From positions 1 through 18,240 of the forward strand of contig BNTT01000051.1 of assembly GCA_025996815.1 (NCBI GenBank): a DNA stretch of 18,240 bases, in the 5' to 3' direction. Below are positions 14,505 through 18,240 of the stretch, one piece after another (the stretch's first letter is position 1; each line of letters opens with the position of its first letter). The translations under genes were made by a program, and so were the position numbers. The notes beneath the pieces were generated by a model that was not told the DNA's origin, did not search any database, and saw only the letters and a list, made by a program, of their open reading frames with translations. This stretch comes from Bacteroidia bacterium. GTDB lineage: Bacteria; Bacteroidota; Bacteroidia; Bacteroidales; Azobacteroidaceae.

Positions 14505-17500
14505 TTATTTTAACACTAATTTATCGCCAATGAAAGTAACGCTAACTGCCTCTTTATCATTCACTGCCAATAATTGCTTGCCGTCTTTCTCAAACCAAAC
14601 TCGTTGCGTTTTGCCTCCTTTCATCACGCCCGACACTTGGATGCCGGTCGCTGCCGGAAGATTGTAAAATTCAATATCGGCAAACGCTTTGGGAACTGCC
14701 GGAAATACTTTTATTTCGTTGCCAACGGATTGCAGCACCATAGATACGGGCACCATCGTGAACGAGGCATAACCCGTCAGAAAGTAATACAGTGCGCCGT
14801 TTTGTTCGCACATGGCAGAACTCGACGGGTCGGTTTGCGTCAAGCAATAGCTTGACTTTTCATACGCTTCTTCCGCTCGTCCCCAATAGGCATCGGTCAG
14901 GGCAAACCAATTGGCGATAAAGGTAATCATTCCTTCGCCTTTTTTGTTGCGTTCCCAGCATAAATCCAGCGATTTGTTCACTTTCTTGGCAGCGAAACTT
15001 TTCATCGTTTCCAAGGTTGGGAAACCCAGATAGGTATAACCCCTGATTCCCATGTATCCGGCACCGGCACGGCTGCCGTCATCTCCTCCAAATTCGAGAT
15101 AAACACCATTCCTGTCTTTTATGCGGATGTTTTGCGCGATTTGCAGCCATTGCTTGCGTAAATCACCATCCGTGTTTCTTTGTTCTGCAAGCACCGCCGC
15201 CTGTGTCAACACCCATTTTGCAGCTATTAAGGCATCAAGCAGGTCAGCCTCAAACAAATCTTCCGTCAACGACAACAATGGAGCCATCGTGTATGATTTT
15301 TGCTTGGCATCCCAATGCAGGATACTTTGCCAAAACCGGGCAGAGCCTCTCATCACAGCGTAGGCGGTATCTTCTTTCTCGGCATACAAGCGGCTGTAAT
15401 GATAATACATTGCCGGAGCAAATCCCTGAATATGCACCTGCTTGTCCCAGGGCGGCACCTGATGATTGGAGCGGTCGAACAGGTTTTCGTGGGCAAAGGC
15501 AATGGCATCGCCGTTATCCGCCGAAAGATACTCAAAATTCCCCTTCTTCTTGCCTCCATATTCAAACTCATATTTCCCAACGGGAAACATATCCGTAACG
15601 TTTTTTTTCAGCACTTCGGGACGGTAAAGCCCTGCCAGCATATTGCCCGCTCGCGTTTTGTCGCCAAACCAAGTATAAGCCAGCATCGACCAGCCTGCGC
15701 CACCGTAGGTAAACGGTTCCTGCCACCACGGACTATGGTTCAGGCGTACTTTGCCATGATAATTGTAAGCCGCCGCCATATTGGAAGTTAGGGTTGCAAA
15801 CTGTTGCTCGCCCGGCAGATTTCGCTCCAAACCGGCGGTGCATTGCAACCAGTGCAATGACCGGTAAAATGTTTTGGCATATTCTCCTTCCGGAAGAATA
15901 ACAAAGCCCATCGACTTCCAATTTTCCTGCCATTTGTTGATATGATTTTTTAACAGGAAAGTCCTGTCAGTTGGATTGGCAACCGCTTGAGGCATATTAT
16001 CGGAGCGTACATTCAAGCGCAACGTGAGTTCCACCGTTTCACCCGGCGGAACATTTACATACACATCCTGAGAATAAGGCAAATGCGCATTCACATGCGC
16101 ATTCAAATTCATATTGGACTGAAGAAAATAGTGCAGGCAGGAAAAACTGCCGTCCGGCGATGTTAAATACAAACTCGAACTGCTTTGCCCTGCAAATTTG
16201 AGCGAATACCGCCCAAGGTCAATATTGCAAAGCAAATCATCCTTACCGAGATTAGTTAAAGTGTAAACCATCAATTCCTTATCGTCTTGCGAAAAAAACA
16301 ACTCCGAATTATATGCGCCGGTAGAATAGGCAATATGGGTCGACAATATTCCGTTTCCCAAATCATACGACTGCCGGTATTCTTCCGGCTGCAAACCTGC
16401 AAACTGTGCCACGTTGAGCATCATCCCCGGTCCGAAGCAACGCTCTTTCTCATTCAAATACAAATCATTGACCTCAATATTATAAACGCCCCGCCCCAAC
16501 GGGTCCATCAGTCCGCCCATAGCCGCATTCCCCGACAGTATGGGATAATTGGCATCGTCGTATTTATCATACACAACCGCATATTTATCCAATTCGGCAA
16601 ATAACTTTGTATAAACATTATTGCCGGACGATTGGGAAAAATTGGAAGGGACTTTCTGAGTCACTTTTCCCGTAGCCGCCCATTCTGTTCCGCGCAGGAA
16701 AGTGACGACGAAGTCGGTACATTCCACTGCCGGATGGGTTGCCTCTTTCCCAACGTGCCCAAGCATGGTATGAAAAATGCGTCCCTTGCCCCAATGAATC
16801 ACCATCAGCAGAGGCTCATCGCGTCCTGTGCCTCCTTCGGATTTGTCGGAAAACGCTGTTGCCAACACAGTCATGTTCTTTGCCGGTCCGCGCATTCGGT
16901 CATAAAGTTCGTCCTGACAATGCGTCCACTCATCGGGCAATCCCTTCACGATAGGATGCTTCTTGTCGCGAAGTTTCAGCACATAATTGTGTTGATTGCC
17001 ATGACTGCCGCCCGGTCCCGGAGTATTATCCCTCACTTCTTTTCCGTCTTTGAAATACACATAAGGTCCATCTGTTTCATTGCGACTTTCCCAACCGCCC
17101 AAACCTATGATTTCATTATATTCCTTCCAATTGCGAAAGGCATTGTCAGCAGCATGATAAACCACCACGCCACCACCTTTCTCAACATAGTCTAAAAAGG
17201 CTTTATTGGTGGCATCCGACCAAGCATCACCATTATAATCCAGCACCACCGCCTGATAGTCCGCAAACTTCGGACAAAAGGCAGACATATCCCCCCCCGC
17301 CTCAGGAGAGATAGCTAAATCAACGGCAAAAAGCCCGCTGTCGGTGAGATACTTTTGCAGAATGAGATGGCTATCCTGCCAATTGTGATTGTTCTGCCCC
17401 GTAAGAATGAGCACCTTAACAAGCTCCTTAGCCTGAACAACCGTAAAACTAAAAAAGGTCATCATCGTAAGAAAAAGACCGAAACACCTGCTAATACAAA

Positions 17501-17519
17501 TTTGTGTTTTCATCGCCAT
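14505..17519 (-). CDS. Secreted ThuA-like domain fused to a six-hairpin glycosidase-like domain (DUF4450-type)
   Basis: This is a 1004-residue two-domain protein with a signal peptide at residues 1-30 (hydrophobic stretch, cleavage near VVQA; the ATG at 17513 is an alternative start). Residues 34-280 are a ThuA/trehalose-utilisation domain of the class I glutamine-amidotransferase fold (VLILTGQNNHNW, YVEKGGGVVVYHAADNAF, HPIVKGLPDEW, VIHWGKGRIFHTMLGH). The rest, from about 305, resembles (alpha/alpha)6 glycosidases and phosphorylases of the GH65/GH95 kind, with PWWQEPFTYGGAGWSMLAYTWFG and a C-terminal NEIKVFPAVPKAFADIEFYNLPA segment. I did not identify catalytic acids with confidence. A run of eight G in the coding strand (plus-strand C at 17291-17298, codons 74-76) is a slippage-prone site. 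It has its own promoter and lies directly upstream of the cytochrome operon, with no clear terminator between. Confidence 0.8.
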   Translation of the reverse strand: MAMKTQICISRCFGLFLTMMTFFSFTVVQAKELVKVLILTGQNNHNWQDSHLILQKYLTDSGLFAVDLAISPEAGGDMSAFCPKFADYQAVVLDYNGDAWSDATNKAFLDYVEKGGGVVVYHAADNAFRNWKEYNEIIGLGGWESRNETDGPYVYFKDGKEVRDNTPGPGGSHGNQHNYVLKLRDKKHPIVKGLPDEWTHCQDELYDRMRGPAKNMTVLATAFSDKSEGGTGRDEPLLMVIHWGKGRIFHTMLGHVGKEATHPAVECTDFVVTFLRGTEWAATGKVTQKVPSNFSQSSGNNVYTKLFAELDKYAVVYDKYDDANYPILSGNAAMGGLMDPLGRGVYNIEVNDLYLNEKERCFGPGMMLNVAQFAGLQPEEYRQSYDLGNGILSTHIAYSTGAYNSELFFSQDDKELMVYTLTNLGKDDLLCNIDLGRYSLKFAGQSSSSLYLTSPDGSFSCLHYFLQSNMNLNAHVNAHLPYSQDVYVNVPPGETVELTLRLNVRSDNMPQAVANPTDRTFLLKNHINKWQENWKSMGFVILPEGEYAKTFYRSLHWLQCTAGLERNLPGEQQFATLTSNMAAAYNYHGKVRLNHSPWWQEPFTYGGAGWSMLAYTWFGDKTRAGNMLAGLYRPEVLKKNVTDMFPVGKYEFEYGGKKKGNFEYLSADNGDAIAFAHENLFDRSNHQVPPWDKQVHIQGFAPAMYYHYSRLYAEKEDTAYAVMRGSARFWQSILHWDAKQKSYTMAPLLSLTEDLFEADLLDALIAAKWVLTQAAVLAEQRNTDGDLRKQWLQIAQNIRIKDRNGVYLEFGGDDGSRAGAGYMGIRGYTYLGFPTLETMKSFAAKKVNKSLDLCWERNKKGEGMITFIANWFALTDAYWGRAEEAYEKSSYCLTQTDPSSSAMCEQNGALYYFLTGYASFTMVPVSMVLQSVGNEIKVFPAVPKAFADIEFYNLPAATGIQVSGVMKGGKTQRVWFEKDGKQLLAVNDKEAVSVTFIGDKLVLK

Positions 17520-17536
17520 ATTAATTATTTTTGCGA

Positions 17537-17567
17537 CAAAAGTACAAAATTATTTTGAGATATGCAA
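17537..17567 (-). promoter_or_regulatory. Promoter of the ThuA-glycosidase gene
   Basis: On the minus strand TTG (17567-17565) is followed after 20 bases by TACTTTTG (17544-17537), which fits TAnnTTTG. Transcription would start near 17530, only about 10 bases before the first ATG (17519). The surroundings differ from the two duplicated cassettes, so this gene may be regulated separately. Confidence 0.7.
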
Positions 17568-17616
17568 GCGTTTTAAGAAAAAAACAAAATAATTTTCAAA
17601 TACATTTAGTAACCTT

Positions 17617-17739
17617 GTCTGAACCACGATTTTAATAAGATTCTTAGGATTAACAGGATGATTAGCAGGATTCCAAAAAAATCCCGCCAATCCTCCATCC
17701 TGCGAATCTTGAAAATCTTATTAAAATCGTGGTTCAGAC
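17617..17739. repeat. MITE-like element with 26-bp perfect terminal inverted repeats, right copy
   Basis: The 26-bp arms at 17617-17642 and 17714-17739 are perfect reverse complements; they start GTCTGAACC and end GGTTCAGAC. Between them are imperfectly palindromic GGATT/AATCC motifs around an A-rich centre, so a single strand could fold into one long hairpin. No obvious target-site duplication flanks it and it encodes nothing. The element at about 2090-2201 is a diverged copy in inverted orientation. It could be a non-autonomous transposon or an interspersed palindromic repeat. Confidence 0.8.
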
Positions 17740-17760
17740 TACACGTCCACGCTACGAATG

Positions 17761-17926
17761 GCAAGGCGGGAGCCTTGCGTTTATCTCCAACGCAGGCAGA
17801 GCCTACGCTGAACGGGGTGAATACCGGTTTCTACCAATATATTGTCCCCACGGGGACAATACTGTGCGGCTCTCATTGTCCCGCAGGGGACAGCACTTTC
17901 ATTAACCGTAGGCTTCCAGCCTACGG
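17761..17926. repeat. Cluster of five GC-rich hairpins
   Basis: This gene-free stretch holds five short palindromes in a row. They are GCAAGGC/GCCTTGC (17761-17778); CGCAGGC/GCCTACG with one mismatch (17791-17807); TATTGTCCCC/GGGGACAATA with a 2-base loop (17840-17861); TGTCCC/GGGACA (17877-17892); and CCGTAGGC/GCCTACGG (17906-17926). The motifs GTAGGC and TTGTCCC each occur twice. Such REP-like hairpins are common between genes in Bacteroidetes. I see no coding sequence from 17740 to 17993. Confidence 0.65.
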
Positions 17927-17952
17927 AGAGGCACACTCTCCCTTGTTTTCTT

Positions 17953-18240
17953 GGTTCTACTGGGAATTGTGTGGAAAGTAGTAATTTTGCGGCATGGAAA
18001 AATATACGGGAAGTCAGATATTAGAGAAGATACTTTTGCCTGTGAATACAGCATGGGAAGTATCGGGAGTTGTCACCGATGAGGTCGCGGGCAACATCTA
18101 TGTGAAGTTGCGATATCGGTTAGATTATGTGGAAGCTAACGGCGCACGTTATTCGATATATGACCACAGGAAAGAGCGTCAGTGGCGCCATTTAGACTTG
18201 TGGCAGTACAAGACCTATCTTGTGGCAGAATTGCCTCGAT
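17953..18240 (+). mobile_element. Left end of an ISL3-family insertion sequence (partial)
   Basis: GGTTCTACTGGGAATTGTG, starting at 17953, resembles the terminal inverted repeat of ISL3-type elements. It stands 41 bases before an ISL3-like transposase start. The right end and any target duplication lie beyond the window. The eight bases before it (GTTTTCTT) would be the duplicated target if the boundary is right. Confidence 0.55.
17994..18240 (+). CDS. ISL3-family transposase, N-terminal fragment (runs off the window)
   Basis: The open frame starts with MEKYTGSQILEKILL at 17994 and is still open at the last base, giving 82 residues. It has the N-terminal signature of ISL3 (IS204/IS1001/IS1096/IS1165) transposases: WEVSGVVTDEVAGNIYV, then YSIYDHRKERQWRHLDLWQYKTYLVAELPR. 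The DDE catalytic domain would follow outside the window. TAATTTTG at 17982-17989 fits the Bacteroidetes -7 motif but lies only 5 bases before the ATG. The transcript would be almost leaderless if that motif is used, and no good -33 element accompanies it. Confidence 0.75.
   Translation, partial: MEKYTGSQILEKILLPVNTAWEVSGVVTDEVAGNIYVKLRYRLDYVEANGARYSIYDHRKERQWRHLDLWQYKTYLVAELPR

Noticed and set aside
2206..17519. Classical polysaccharide utilisation locus
   Set aside because: No SusC/SusD pair, sigma/anti-sigma pair or hybrid two-component regulator is visible, so the term cannot be supported from this window.
17658..17981. 107-codon open frame between the MITE-like repeat and the IS
   Set aside because: It runs through the MITE-like repeat and the hairpin cluster and matches nothing recognisable.

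Overview
The window looks like a piece of an uncultured Bacteroidales-type genome. The signs are the sigma-type promoter motif TAnnTTTG with an upstream TTTG/TTG about 20 bases away, a BspA-like leucine-rich-repeat protein with the remnant of a type IX secretion sorting tail, Tat-exported Gfo/Idh/MocA oxidoreductases, a fused CcsB-CcsA cytochrome c maturation protein, and an ISL3-type transposase. No taxonomic marker gene is present, so the assignment is an inference.

Layout. Positions 1-309 hold a promoter and a structured, apparently untranslated leader with a 17-T and a 16-C homopolymer and a terminator-like hairpin. It precedes a BspA-like LRR gene (310-1182) whose T9SS sorting tail is frameshifted and cut short. 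A uracil-DNA-glycosylase-like gene follows (1271-2095). From 2206 to 17519 every gene is on the minus strand: 15.3 kb, nine genes. In transcription order these are: a ThuA/six-hairpin glycosidase fusion (17519-14505); then a five-gene unit with a NrfH/NapC-like tetrahaem cytochrome fused to a SUMF1 domain, two exported Gfo/Idh oxidoreductases, an exported TIM-barrel isomerase/lyase and CcsBA (14399-6903); then a three-gene unit with a cytoplasmic-looking Gfo/Idh oxidoreductase, a cytoplasmic-looking TIM-barrel isomerase and a secreted GH116-like glycosidase (6769-2206). The five-gene and three-gene units begin with nearly identical 75-bp promoter cassettes (6827-6901 and 14411-14486). The whole block is bracketed by two inverted copies of a palindromic MITE-like repeat (about 2090-2201 and 17617-17739). 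The right end holds a cluster of GC-rich hairpins and the beginning of an ISL3 element that runs off the window.

How the genes may work together. The block reads as a carbohydrate or glycoside degradation locus without SusC/SusD in view. Two secreted glycosidase-like proteins (GH116-like and ThuA-GH) could act on glycosides. Exported Gfo/Idh enzymes plus a TIM-barrel enzyme match the known oxidation-then-elimination chemistry on sugars (3-keto-glycoside and C-deglycosylation pathways). The membrane-anchored tetrahaem cytochrome and its maturation factor in the same operon suggest that this periplasmic redox chemistry may be coupled to the quinone pool. That coupling is the most novel proposal here, and it is an inference from gene order and domain content, not demonstrated.
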